A DNA stretch of 64,000 nucleotides from Hysterangium stoloniferum (taxonomy: Eukaryota > Basidiomycota > Agaricomycetes > Hysterangiales > Hysterangiaceae). Location of the stretch: assembly GCA_015178975.1 (NCBI GenBank), contig WHVD01000038.1, forward strand, positions 62,001 through 126,000, given 5' to 3'. The first letter of the stretch is position 1, and every line of letters begins with the position of its first letter. A program made the position numbers and the translations under genes. Shown in pieces: positions 42,018 to 52,799 of this stretch. The notes under the pieces were generated by a model. The model ran no database searches, was not told where the DNA came from, and saw only the letters and a list, made by a program, of their open reading frames with translations.

Positions 42018-42835
42018 TGTTACGACTGGACAATCCCACCGGACTCCGGGTACTAACCCATATGCCCCCATGCCCCACACGCACCAAATGTCTGTTTATA
42101 GGATTTCCCGCCCAGACTCCGTATGTCAAGACTCGTTACGTTCGACCTCATTACAACACATATCAGTTACCGGACTTCCCCTGGACTCCATCTCTGTCCA
42201 TGTCCGTCTTCGTCCCACACATCAGTCACTGGACCCTGCTCAGAATCCCGTCACCACTCTAACTGAGCCCCATTTCCGTTTTAGTCAAATGACCTGCCAC
42301 AATTTAGGACTCCGCTCCCACTCCATTTCCCGTTATGGGTTATGCTTTGTCACAATTTGGACTCCCCTCCGTTCTGTCCCGTTCCTAACACCAATTTGGT
42401 GTTTACTATTCCTGTTTTATGTTTTGCTCATTTCATTTCATAATTACTGGATTCAGTATGACATTCACTCTACGGTCTATTTAAACTGGCAGATGCTGTA
42501 CATACAATCCAGTCAGAAAATTAGTTTAGATTCCCCCCAGTAATCTAATCCATTTCCCCGCTCTAAACCCTTGCTTGATTCACATCGCTCTCACTAGTCG
42601 AAGCCCACAGGCTCTGGCATACCTATCTCTCTCAACTATCTCGACTCACAACCCATGACCTCCGACCTACGACCTACGACCCACGAACCCCGCCTGGACT
42701 CCCTGGGATTCCTGTCTGCCTGTTTGAAATTGGACAACACGATCTAGCGAGGGTGCAGCCTATAAGCTGAAGCCAAGTCCTACCAGATATCCCACAGGTT
42801 TCTCCGGAGACCTGCCCTGTGTGTGTATCCTAACA
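42018..42835 (+). mobile_element. Solo LTR, LTR-A copy 6, with TTGGG duplication
   Basis: 818 bp, TGTTACGACTGGACAATCCC to GTGTATCCTAACA, flanked by TTGGG at 42013-42017 and 42836-42840. It is the only plus-strand copy and is CpG-rich, hence relatively young. It begins 5 bp from the 5' end of tRNA-like gene 2. The ATAAGCTGAAGCCAAGTCCT motif is near 42761-42781. Confidence 0.93.
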
Positions 42836-42993
42836 TTGGGTAGGTTTGGTCTTACACTGTACTTAAGGATATAATCCTAAGTGCTATTCCTATTAGATCA
42901 CACTGAACTCAGAGCTGTACACCATATGGACCCAGTTGGAACAATGGTTGGTATTATATAATCTAACATTAATTCCACTGACCTCAACTGTCA

Positions 42994-43786
42994 ATGATAA
43001 CTTTGTCTATTCAGTTTGCAAATTCTGGTGATTCAATTGTCACTGTCACTGACTGTCCTGCCAATCTCCATTGTCTCAAGCTTGTGTATACTGGAACACT
43101 GCACAACTGCGACCCGCCGAGTGACAACCAGATATGGCTTCCTGGTATTGGTTGCCATTGCTCTAGAATCAATCCATCATCACCAGATTTCCTGGTAGAC
43201 TTATTTACATCCCATACGTATTTATGGTATCTCGGCACTGCTTTAATGGATCAACAACTCCAAAGCTCCCACACCCTTCATCAGTTGGCCAACCAACTAC
43301 TGGACTTCGGGTGTCTGGGACCAGTTAACGACAATGAGGCAAACATGGGTGCCATAGCTTTGTGGAATGTGGGCTATCGCAATCAAGTTACAGGTAATTT
43401 TATAGTGTCTGGGAATCTACACCAGTGGTTTTCTGCATTCCTTGGTGTAGAACCCTGTGTAACTGTTTATGTTCCCTTCGAGGCAGAGCCCAAACCCTTG
43501 AGAGATTTTGAGAGTGTAACAATTCCAGGTGCAAAACCAATAAGAAGGTAATGTTCGAATCGGGACACTGACCCAATAGTTGTTGCTCAGTTTTCTGCTG
43601 TGTAGATATACCTGTGATATTGGGGAAGGCAGCATCGAATATTTCTGCCACCTGCATGTCAATTTCTCCAGCTTCGACATCCCCAAGTCTCAAGTCCAGA
43701 AAGCATGGAGAGGCTATGCACTGCTTTACATAGAGAAATATGGGATTGAAGGTGTCCCTCCACACGAGTTGATGATGAGTTGTTAG
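42994..43786 (+). CDS. Alpha gene, copy 1: two-exon ORF of unknown function
   Basis: Exon 1 is 42994-43547, followed by a 58-nt GT-AG intron (43548-43605, GTAATG..GTGTAG) and exon 2 43606-43786, together 244 codons. The start is the ATG shared with copy 3 (MITLS). Readable segments include DFLVDLFTSH, GAIALWNVGYRNQVTGNF, GNLHQWFSAFLGVEP and YTCDIGEGSIEYFC. No signal peptide or membrane span is evident and I do not recognise the family. Copies 2 (44990-45434) and 3 (54119-54920) preserve the motifs and the intron donor, supporting the splice model. This copy alone has no stop or frameshift. Conservation starts ~25 bp upstream of the ATG, so an earlier exon is possible. The usual third-exon donor after HELM is altered here, giving HELMMSC-stop. 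Confidence 0.55.
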
Positions 43787-44162
43787 AATAGTAGATAGAA
43801 CCACACAGAAGTCACCAGAAGTGACCAAACTCAGACTCAGACTCAAACCCAAATGACCAGCAGTGGTACATTACCAACACACAGATAGCACTATGGTAAG
43901 TACATGTGGGTACATATGGGTCCAAACCACACACAATGAACATAAGTAAGCACAGAATCCTTTCGGAAGTGGTATTTAAACATTGGAAAAAATAGTAACA
44001 GCACTGTGGGCAACAGTAGTTGTGGAAATACCTCAGGATTTGTATATTTTGCTTCCGCATTCTTGATACCAGTTCCTGACTGAGTAATTTGACCTCGGAC
44101 GTGCAGACCCGCCTACATTCTTCTTTTTTGAACCTATTTCTCCACGTTATATATCTGGCCCC

Positions 44163-44270
44163 CGGGGGGAGCTGTCCTAGATGTGAAGTTGCGCGCTTCT
44201 TATGATCCGGAGTCCAGTTGGATAAATGACCCTGTGTGGCCGGACACAGTATTTGGTCCAGACGTGTGAG
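44163..44270 (+). CDS. Gamma block, copy 1: putative downstream exon of alpha
   Basis: Contains codons for LDVKLRASYDPE, then SWINDPVWPDTVFGPDV-stop. The same block follows alpha in copies 2 and 3 at the same distance, so it is probably a third exon of the same gene. A G-run just upstream (GGCCCCCGGGGGG) differs in length between copies and shifts the frame. Confidence 0.45.
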
Positions 44271-44514
44271 CGTAGATGTTGTCCTTAATTAATAGAATTA
44301 ACGTATTGGATAAGGTGGGTAACCTATTTACAGCTACCTAGGTGCACATGGGAGGAGGATTAAACTCAAACACGATCGAACACATTGAACATTTTGCCGT
44401 CATGCCTAGTGGTATGATTCTGTGACATAAACACTCCGTAGACTCTTCTTTTATAAACAGAAGATGGAAGAATAGCATATAGCTATTTTTTGTGAATATT
44501 ACTATTCGATGCGA

Positions 44515-44990
44515 GGCGATGCATGTACAACTGCATTCTGGGATGCTAGAGCATCTGTGTGGTCTGTATGTGACCAGAGTGCAAGAACCGAACGTGACCG
44601 AGCGAATACGTTGTTTTCTTTTGTTTTGTGAGAATGGGAGTATGAGTTGGGAAGCTTTGATATTGCGTTGGTGGGATTGGTGATAGAACATTAGCGAACC
44701 GCCGCTTCCCAAGCTTGCTGTTGTTGAGCGGAAGGAAGAGGATCAGGATGAGCTTATGACGAGAGTGAGGTATTGGGCTTGTCAAGGACAAAGAGGGAGG
44801 TCATTTCTTGGAGGTAGATTAATCCTCGTGTATTGTCTTCGCCCCCGTCTTCCCTACAGGATTGACAGGACTTATCAATCTTCGACACAGCTGCTACATG
44901 GGAACCACCCTCCAATACAGACTTCGATCCTTCCGCACATACCACCTCTATCCTTTCTCACCCACGCCTGTTCCTGCACCAACCAGTCAC
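44515..44990 (+). repeat. Beta repeat, copy 2
   Basis: Homologous to 49760-49290 on the reverse strand. It begins HSGMLEHLCGLYVT (copy 4: YGMLGDPCGLDVN), passes TRVRYWACQGQRGRSF, and continues to an HTHIPPLSF-type tail in which frames alternate. Its end joins alpha copy 2 near 44985. The reading frame is not kept throughout, so this copy is probably a pseudogene segment. Confidence 0.65.
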
Positions 44991-45434
44991 GAACGCATCT
45001 ATGAGGGAGATATGCGATCCATATCTCTGTGGGACGCGGTCTATCGGGATAAAGTTACAGGCCATTTTGAACTGTGTGGGAATCTACAGGAGTGGTTCTC
45101 TGAAACCTTCCGTGGTAGAGCCCGAAGTCACGATTCAAATTACCTCTCAGTCAAAGTACACATTCTTAGCAGATATTGAGAGTGAAAAAATACAAGGTGG
45201 AAAGCCAATGAGAAGGTATCTCTGGCGCAGGACACTGACGGGATATTTTCTCACTTTTCTTCCGCCTAGATATGCCTGGGATCTTAGCGAAGGGAGGATC
45301 GACAATTTCTGGCAGCCGCATGTCAGAATATGGGGCCGTTTCGTGCCTACATATAAGGTGCAGAAGAATGGAGAGCATACGCACCGCTTTACATAGAGAA
45401 ATGTGGGATCAAGGGCGTGCCTCTACACGAGTTG
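44990..45434 (+). pseudogene. Alpha gene, copy 2 (5' truncated)
   Basis: It begins inside alpha at HERIYEGDMRSISLWDAVYR, keeps GNLQEWFSETF, then shifts frame near 45110 before KIQGGKPMRR. The intron (GTATCT..CCTAG, 45218-45269 region) and second exon (YAWDLSEGRIDNF) follow. It ends HELMIS at a GTAAGC donor, the splice site lost in copy 1. It lacks the first ~110 codons, replaced by beta copy 2. Confidence 0.6.
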
Positions 45435-45567
45435 ATGATCAGTAAGCACCGAAGTCTTTTGGAAATAATATTGAAACCTTCGTGATAATAGTAATGGAAA
45501 TATCGACAAGAGTAGTTGTGGAAAGGCCTCAAGATTTGTATGTTTCACTTCCGCATTCTTCATATCA

Positions 45568-45768
45568 GTGTCTGACAGAGTAATTAGTGACCCCAGACGT
45601 GCAGACCCGGCTACATTATTCTTGTTTGAGCATATTTCTCTACGTTATATATATGGCCCCCGGGGGGGACCTGTCCTGGATGTGAAGTTGCGCGCTTCTT
45701 ATGATCCGGAACCCGGTTGGATAAATGACCCTGTGTGGCCGGACACAGTATTTCGGGGAGCCCCGTGA
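45568..45768 (+). CDS. Gamma block, copy 2: best-kept form
   Basis: The open stretch ends HISLRYIYGPRGGPVLDVKL, then RASYDPEPGWINDPVWPDTV and FRGAP-stop. It is the most intact gamma copy. A likely 3' splice site lies a little upstream (TTGTTTGAG near 45630). Function unknown; it reads as the C-terminal end of the alpha protein. Confidence 0.45.
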   Translation: MSDRVISDPRRADPATLFLFEHISLRYIYGPRGGPVLDVKLRASYDPEPGWINDPVWPDTVFRGAP

Positions 45769-46169
45769 GCGTCGATGTTATTCTCATGTAATAGAATTAA
45801 CGTTTTGAATAAGGAATACAACTGGTTTGCAGCTACCTAGGTGCATTTGGGAGGAGGACTAAACTCGGACATGATCAAACAACCCAATCGAACATTTTTC
45901 CGTCCCGTCTACCTGTATGACTCTGAGATATAAAAGCTCTGTAGACTTTCCCAAAAATGTAAGTGTAAGCAGATGGAAGAATCACACATTTCCATTTTAT
46001 GTGAATATTAACATTCAGAAATCCATAAAAAAAAGTAATTCTCCCGCATAGCCTTTCACTGTGTGACATCGCGTGACATGTCCCGTCTTGCGCTCATCTT
46101 TCTTCCCTAACTTTCTCGCATTCCTAGTCCTTGTATTTCACAGTAATTCTTTCAAATACAAGAATAATA

Positions 46170-46810
46170 AAAATATTTGGGCATCAGTGCGGTCTGAATT
46201 TCCAGAGCATGGTGGAACCGAACCTGACACGAGTAAGTCACTATTTTCGACGAGATTTCCGCGCGGGTAAATCTCGTAAAACGCGGGAAGGATATGTATG
46301 AGTTTATGACGACAGTGATGTATTGGGCTTGTCATGGGAAAGGAGGCAAGCCATTTCCCGAAGAGTCAAGTCATCCTGACGTGCATCATACACGTCCAAT
46401 GTTTTCGAACCCGTCTTCTTTGCGGGACTGGCAGGGCTCAGCAATCTCGGACACAGCTGGTACATAACATCCACCCTCAAATCAATATTCACACTTCGAG
46501 CCTTCTTGCACATCCCACCTCCTATCCTTTCCTATCCACGCCTGTACCACGAGCTTCTTCCGTCCTGTATTGACCGTCAGATTCCAAAATGGCGGAATAT
46601 TCTAAGGCTGAAAATCGCATGCTCGCACCCAATTTCCGCTTCCTGCTCCCCGTGTACCCCACATGTCCCAGTCCCAATGTTGATTGTGGATCCAATGCCA
46701 ATGGACGCTGGTCCCCTCGTTCATCCCTCCCCGACGCTACCGCGCGTATTCCGATAAGACAGTACAGTGATAATATTCAAGTCTCTCATTGGAAAAGGAC
46801 ACGATAAATT
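46170..46810 (+). repeat. Beta repeat, copy 3
   Basis: It starts with sequence matching the upstream part of copy 2 (CATCAGTGCGGTCTGAATTT) and a GTAAGT donor-like word at 46232. It continues through TTVMYWACHGKGGKPF (46309), and ends near GSNANGRWSPRSSLPDA and SDNIQVSHWKR (46680-46805). The distal part agrees with copy 4 read on the other strand, so the unit is about 600-650 bp. Confidence 0.65.
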
Positions 46811-49045
46811 CTCGATGATGAAACAGCAAGATGTAAAATTGTTCTTCGTGTATCGTCCCGAAGTCCTACCTCAACAAGCTCAGAAACGTGCCGGTACTGC
46901 TAGTGATGGATGTGAGCCTGAGCTAAGACTTTTGACATATTTCGCCTGCCACGGAGCAGGAGCTGCAGTGTATTCAGTGCCAGGGATCGCGGTGTCATAT
47001 CGGTGACTGTGATGATTTTGATCGTGGGTCCCGGCTATAAAGGCGGAGGAAATTGTTTATGAGGAGGTGCTGTATCAGGGGCGGAGCTGAATGAGTACAT
47101 AGGGCAGTACTGGGAGAAAATGCTGTTGACTACACGTGTCGGCGATGTGAGACGGGGGTTGTGGCGGACGCGTGAGTTTTAATCTTCTTCCTCCTCGCCT
47201 CATTGTCGACACATGTCCAGAGGTGACGTTTTGCGACTTTCCCTGATCTTCCCCCTTTTCTCTTGCAGACCTCGCCGTCAAACTACCGAGGACATACCTA
47301 TTTTGGACTAGCACCCTGCCTCCGGACTGGTCCCTGGTGAGACTCCTCTTTAAGATGGTGATTGTGGTGGGCGGTTGTTGGGATGCATTTATTTTCCTCG
47401 TCTATTCCCGTTCGTATTCACTTGACTCTGAACCGTGTTGTGGAGTTGATCTGTCTTGCCACTTTTCCCCACTCCCTCCCATTCGAGGTCTCTCACGTTG
47501 AATTTCATCCCACCTCGCTTACCTCCGGCTGTCCCGTACAAAATCCCCCTCCCTCCCAATATTAAATACTGTCCCCTTCGCAGCCATTTGCTTCCAGGAA
47601 TAGAGGCGGTTATGGAGTGGTGGATTGGATAGATGGAGATTCGGGGTGGGCCGTTGATGATATCAGACACCGCCTTTCTTGTGTCGTTTCAAATGTCGAT
47701 GATCATTCCATGCAGTTTCAAAGTTGCGGCGATAAGTGGTAGTGGGCTGAACCGTCTGTTGAGTAGATAGCTGTGATGGACGATATGGCATTTACGAATG
47801 ATACATAGTGGCCACAGGTGTGTGCGCATACACGCATGCCCATACACACATACATCCACGTCTTGTGCGAACATAATAATGAACATGCCACTGTAAAGCG
47901 TTACTGTGTAACCCGCGAGACTCAAGTGAGTGGCGAAGGACCGATGAGACATTATTTTCTACCCTGCAAGTATGCAAGATCCACAGCGTCGGTAGTATAT
48001 AAACTTGGAAGACCCCTAAGGCTGCTCACAAAACATCCAGAATTATTAGTGGTAAGATGGCTGCTTCGAGCGGTAGCGCAGAGAAGTAGTCATCTGATTA
48101 TCATCAGAGTTATGCCTTTGCACCCGCAGTTGTTTCCAAACATGCAACGCAGTTTAATAATTCAATGACAATGGAGTCAATAAATTGTGTGATTTATTCA
48201 GGGGGCACAAGTAAAGCCAAAACAAAGCCGATGTTGATGCAATGTATTGTTTTAACTTTACGTACGACGGCGACGAGGAAGGGGGATGGAGCGGCGTTGC
48301 TAACTGAAGAAATGATGGTCCATGACGAATCCTCACCCAATTATCCTATTTTACAACGAAATCACTGTTTTTTTTTTTCATTTTACATTTGGAACCGATG
48401 GAGGTATTTTTATTCTTATATATAAAGGGGTTACTTAGGAGCCGGAGATTTAGATGCCGGATTTTAGGTATGAAATTTGCCATATACAGGCCGCGTTTAA
48501 ACTGGACACGGGAACTCAACCAGATCGCAACACTGAAAATTGTAAGAGTAATATTACTGAACCGATCATATACCTAATCCCGGTGATTGTGACCAGCTCT
48601 CGCAACACCCGGTACTCAACAGAGAAACTTGAAGCAAAGTAGAGAAGCACATACATTCTAGGGCTGTGAGCGCGTCAGACCCCCGGAATTTCCGCCGTGG
48701 TAATGTATGAGGAGGCAAGCTATGATAACTGTGGAATCGGAAGGAGTGGGTGGAGTGGAAAGACGCATAGACGGGAAACAATGAAAGGGGATGATTACAG
48801 GCTACCAAGAGCTCATCACTATTACCATCCGGCATGCTCCCCAATAGCGTCCCCTACGTACTGCACCCGCTGAAATCATCACGCACAGTATCGCACCTCC
48901 TTGAACTGCATGCAATAGGCCCTACCCACCGCAGGCGGATGATGTCAGCACGCTCCAGCTGAGGCTCATGAACATCACCCATTGCGCCGCCACAACTTCC
49001 GCTTGTTGACGTAGGACTGTAGGATACGCAAAGAATTCTCCCGCG
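46811..49045. other. CpG-rich stretch, possible spliced fragments only
   Basis: No complete gene recognised. Near 46945-47030 the frame QELQCIQCQGSRCHIGDCDD is cysteine-rich. Near 47172-47268 lies a plausible 97-nt intron (GTGAGT..CTCTTGCAG) between short open stretches. Short ORFs such as 48165-48425 have no recognisable content. This could be exons of an unknown gene or further decayed repeat. Confidence 0.3.
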
Positions 49046-49049
49046 TTTT

Positions 49050-49792
49050 ATGTGTCATCATTGAGAACACCTGTTTCAATGGGAGACCTGAACATTATCG
49101 GTGTAATGTAATACCGGCGCTGGCGTCGGGGAGGGATGAACGAAGGAAGGGATCGCCGTCTATTCTCATTTCTTCCACAATCTCCATTTTCACTGGGGCG
49201 GCGGGGACACAGGCAGCAGAAGACGGGAAGTGGTGCGAGGGTGAGATTGTCGGTCTGAGAGGGTTCCCCCATGTTGGCATCTGACGGTCAATCCAAGGCG
49301 CGCGGAGTTGTTTGGTGCAGGTACACGCGTGGGTGACCACGGGCAAGAGGTGGTATGGGCTGAAGGCTCAAAGTGTGAATATTGATTGGAGTCTGGATCC
49401 CATGTAGCAGCTGTTTCCGAGATTGATGAGTCCTGGCAGTCCTCCAGGGAAGACGCGCTCGAAAACATTGGACGCGTATGATGGCCATCCGGATGGCTCG
49501 ACTCTTCAGCGAATGACCTCCCTCCTTCCCCATGACAAGCCCAATATCTTACTGTCGTCATCAAGGCATACATATTCTCCTTCTCTTCAACAGTAGCAAG
49601 GTCCTTAATCGGCCGTCCAATACTGTCTATCACCAACGCCACCAACGCATTCATCAAAGCTGAGATCACTCTCCCATACTCACACAAGAAAACAAACACC
49701 ACACTCACTCGTTTTTGGGTTGGGTTCCAGCATGCTATGCTGTTCACATCCAGACCACACGGATCCCCAAGCATCCCATAAAGCAGTCTCAC
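49050..49792 (-). pseudogene. Beta repeat, copy 4: longest open form
   Basis: The reverse-strand frame from 49792 reads MRLLYGMLGDPCGLDVNS, then SALMNALVALVIDSIGRP, then TTVRYWACHGEGGRSFAEES, then SAHTTSCPWSPTRVP and is open for 200 codons to 49190. A GTGAGT donor-like word sits after TQKR (49710 region), the same place as in copy 3, so an intron may begin there. Further matching sequence continues to 49050. No family is recognised. Confidence 0.45.
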
Positions 49793-50289
49793 ATGTATCC
49801 ACGCCGCATCGTCCCGAATACACTCTCTATTAAAGCAGGGGAGAACACGTCTATGCCTTCCGGTAGATCTTATTACATCCTGTGGTTAGCACGTAAGGAT
49901 AATAATGAAATCTCACTTGGATTTGGGGAAAGGAGGACATACTGCTCTGTCGAAGCATTGTGCTGATCTCTCCCTCTGAAAGGACTTGAAAGACTAAGAC
50001 TGGAAGACTGGAAATACGAGAGAGTATGAGAAAGAAGATGAGTGTAAGACGTAGGGGACTGGAGCATATGTCAGGTGATGACACGGTTACAGGTTACACC
50101 GAAGAAAAACTTGTTTTATGTATTTTTGAACATTAATGTTCACATAAAGTCACTATATGGTACATGAATCTTCTGCTCACAAGTGGATTCTGGGAAGAGT
50201 CCACAGAGCAGAATCTCTATCTCATTCTGGTTTGGTGAACAACATCATGTTGCAGTCAAAGCAGAAGCGAGGTGTGAGCACAGGTGGAA
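49793..50289. other. No gene seen
   Basis: AT/GC-mixed sequence with short frames on both strands; nothing recognised. The reverse frame 49851-50084 is pyrimidine-rich and judged accidental. Confidence 0.3.
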
Positions 50290-51180
50290 GACAGACACCC
50301 ATTATAGCAGGCCCGGGGCAAGCGGGGCAGAGCTTAGAAACTCCGGTGGACTGGGAGAAGAGCTCTGTGAATGTGGCCGTGAAAATCCGATGTTGTTATC
50401 AGACAATGGCAAGAATAGGGCGAATCTCGGGAAAGCTGCAGGTTGATTTGAGAAAAAGAGCCTTGGAGGAACCCTTGAGTCTAAAGTTGAAGTTGATGGA
50501 GAACATGAGGGAAAATTATGAGTGAGAGGTGGTATCAGCAATGGAATCATCTTTAAAAGGAATCCATTCAGATTCAAAAGGGAAGTCAAAGGGGGATGCA
50601 AGACCAAGGAATTGATGCAAGGGTCCCATTGTGGAAGATGAGCAAATGCAGAGCTTTGTAATAGCAGGATGTACATTTTGATTATCAGCATGAAAGATAA
50701 CATAATAGCCATGGAAATCAGGATCCCAGCATAAAATAAGCATAAAATTCCTTAACTTGGATGTCAGCTCCTGAATGACAATGAAGAATCTGACAAGAAA
50801 ACCATTGATTGCCAGAGGCTCCACCTCCACCCTTTGCACCACTTGTGTCAGTCAGGATGTGGAGGGTAGTTTGGGATATAACTGCCCCACCAAGTAATAG
50901 CCTGCAATGCAGGGCAAGTAGGATGGAAATGACGAAAAGAGAAGGTAAACAGTGTTAAGAATTCAAACAGTGAGCACATGATGGCTTTGGAGGAAGTGAT
51001 GATCTGTGAGTAGAATTGAAGGAACCAGGTTACCAGTTAATTCCTGCAACATGTAGAGGGTGTAATGCATCTTGGCCTGCCATTTGATGAGAAGGTATGA
51101 CAGATACATCAGTTTACCTGCAGAGTTTACCTGCAAATAGATAAGCCTCCATAGCCATGGAATCAAGGGTTATGACTAAG
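50290..51180 (-). mobile_element. DIRS-like (tyrosine recombinase-type) retroelement fragment
   Basis: Reverse-strand traces in order: a helical end of reverse transcriptase (KLMYLSYLLIKWQAK near 51120), an RNase H start with the acidic-Asp pattern LTDTSGAKGGGGASG (near 50845), HADNQNV (near 50690) and EWIPFKDDSIADTTSH (near 50540). D-NQ-V followed by ADA-SR is typical of RNase H in DIRS/Ngaro-type elements. Neither the recombinase nor terminal repeats were identified. It is an old broken fossil and the assignment is tentative. Confidence 0.5.
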
Positions 51181-52250
51181 TATTCTAGGTATGTTGACGG
51201 TCCCTCAATCTTGATTATTGAAAGCAATGTCCAAGGACATTTACTGACCCGCGGCGGGTGGGAGTAGAAGATACACAGGGGGCAGGGGAGGCATCACCTG
51301 GACATATATTGATACGGGGATGAGTTGGGGCAAGTGGGGGATTCCTTTAAACAGGGAAGAGACGAGCATGGGGAAGCAGGAAGTAGCCATCAGAGGGGGA
51401 CGATTCTAGTGGGGGGTCCAACAGGGTTGTACGTTTGGCTCTACCGAGAGAGGAGCAGTGGCTCGGCGCTGCAAGCCAAAAATAAATGATGTGCAAACTT
51501 CGGGGGACATGCAAGAACTGTGAGTAGATAGACCAGAGCTATCTGGATGCGGTTGAAATGACAGAGAGCCATCCTGGCAGGGAAAGATATCCTCCGATGG
51601 GAAGCCGGAAGCAAGATGTGGGACGGCAAAGTAAGGGGTGCAGCAGACTCGTCACAGGGGAGCGGACGTGGGTTTTCCAAGCTCAGCACCAAGGAAGTAG
51701 TTGTGGGAGCGTGTAGGTGTGAAGCGGCGGGAACGCTGGAGCACACTAGCGTAAAGTCGAGTGAATGCGAGTGGGTCTTGGAACACTAGCTGGATGACCC
51801 GGCATGGGAAAAAGAGCTGGGGCGTTGCCGGGTATTGTTCCCTCTGTGAGTAAATGGGCTACCCATCGAAGCCAGCAGTGGTATGTGCTGTATCGTATCG
51901 CGTGGGAAACGAAGCGGCCCGCCCGCCTTGTTGACGGAGGAGGGGTATACGTCGTTACACGTGGACAAGAGCAAAAAGCATTACTAAGCTACGGTACAGC
52001 TTAGCGCGAAATATATTAGGACCCACAAGTGTCATCATGTTGAGATCATTACTAACGCCCAATATTTCAACAGCCCGTCCTGGTAAGTGTAAGATTGGTT
52101 AGCTGACACCGCTGATGCTAACATGGTGCTGTGACACTATGTGGGCATAGTCCAGCATTGTGATATTTAACGGAGAAACGTGAGTTGAAGTCAAATCCAT
52201 TATTGAAAAAGTTAAGAAAATATCACAAGTTCCATCTTAGGCATCATGAT
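51181..52250. other. GC-richer stretch without recognised gene
   Basis: Open frames such as 51804-52004 (+) and 51441-51746 (-) overlap on opposite strands, with no recognisable motif. No tandem repeat is seen. Confidence 0.3.
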
Positions 52251-52531
52251 TAACTATGACCCATCAATGCGCAATGCTGGGTCGAAAGCGCAAAGGACAA
52301 GGTGAGATAAATGATCATGTGAATACCCAAGGGACAGCTGACCTATGCGCTGCACCGCCATATGTCACTAGGCACTTCATGGTACTTTTCATTCGAGTCA
52401 ATGAACCAATGATAGGAGTATTCGCCTATTTTGGTTTCCATATGACGAATATTTAATTTAATCCAATATATTGCCGAAAATACATTGCGGACAAAGTCTA
52501 CATCACAATTACGACGTTCAAATATCGGTGT

Positions 52532-52780
52532 GTGCCTGATTGGCATGAATACTGCGTTTCCTCTCCCAATCGGGTTCTCCATCCCACGGGCACAGCCTAT
52601 CACAGACAGCGCGTCGACGTGCAAAGACCATCTCTCCCTCACCACCCAGAAGGTCATCGACTATATGTCGTGGACATTGCAGCTATTGTCGTGAAGGTTG
52701 CTGGCGATGCCGTTTCAGTGCCTGGCTTAAAGAGTGCAGCGACCCTTCTTTTGGCAATCGTGAACGTTGTAAAGGTAGGT
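52532..52780 (+). CDS. Possible exon of an NLR-type protein N-terminus
   Basis: The frame ends YVVDIAAIVVKVAGDAVSVP, then GLKSAATLLLAIVNVVK, directly before GTAGGT, a good 5' splice site. A helical segment with VPGLK/VPYL followed by an intron is something I associate with N-termini of agaricomycete NLR-like or kinase proteins. The following exon could not be found with confidence. The upstream limit is unclear and the start codon is a guess. It may also be a chance resemblance. Confidence 0.25.
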
Positions 52781-52799
52781 TGTCTATATCAATACTAGT

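Noticed and set aside
46767-47006. Small ORF MIIFKSLIGKGHDKFSMM
   Set aside because: It begins in the end of beta copy 3 and has no support from the other beta copies as a reading frame.
51441-52004. Opposing ORFs in GC-richer DNA
   Set aside because: Overlap on both strands with no recognisable protein pattern.
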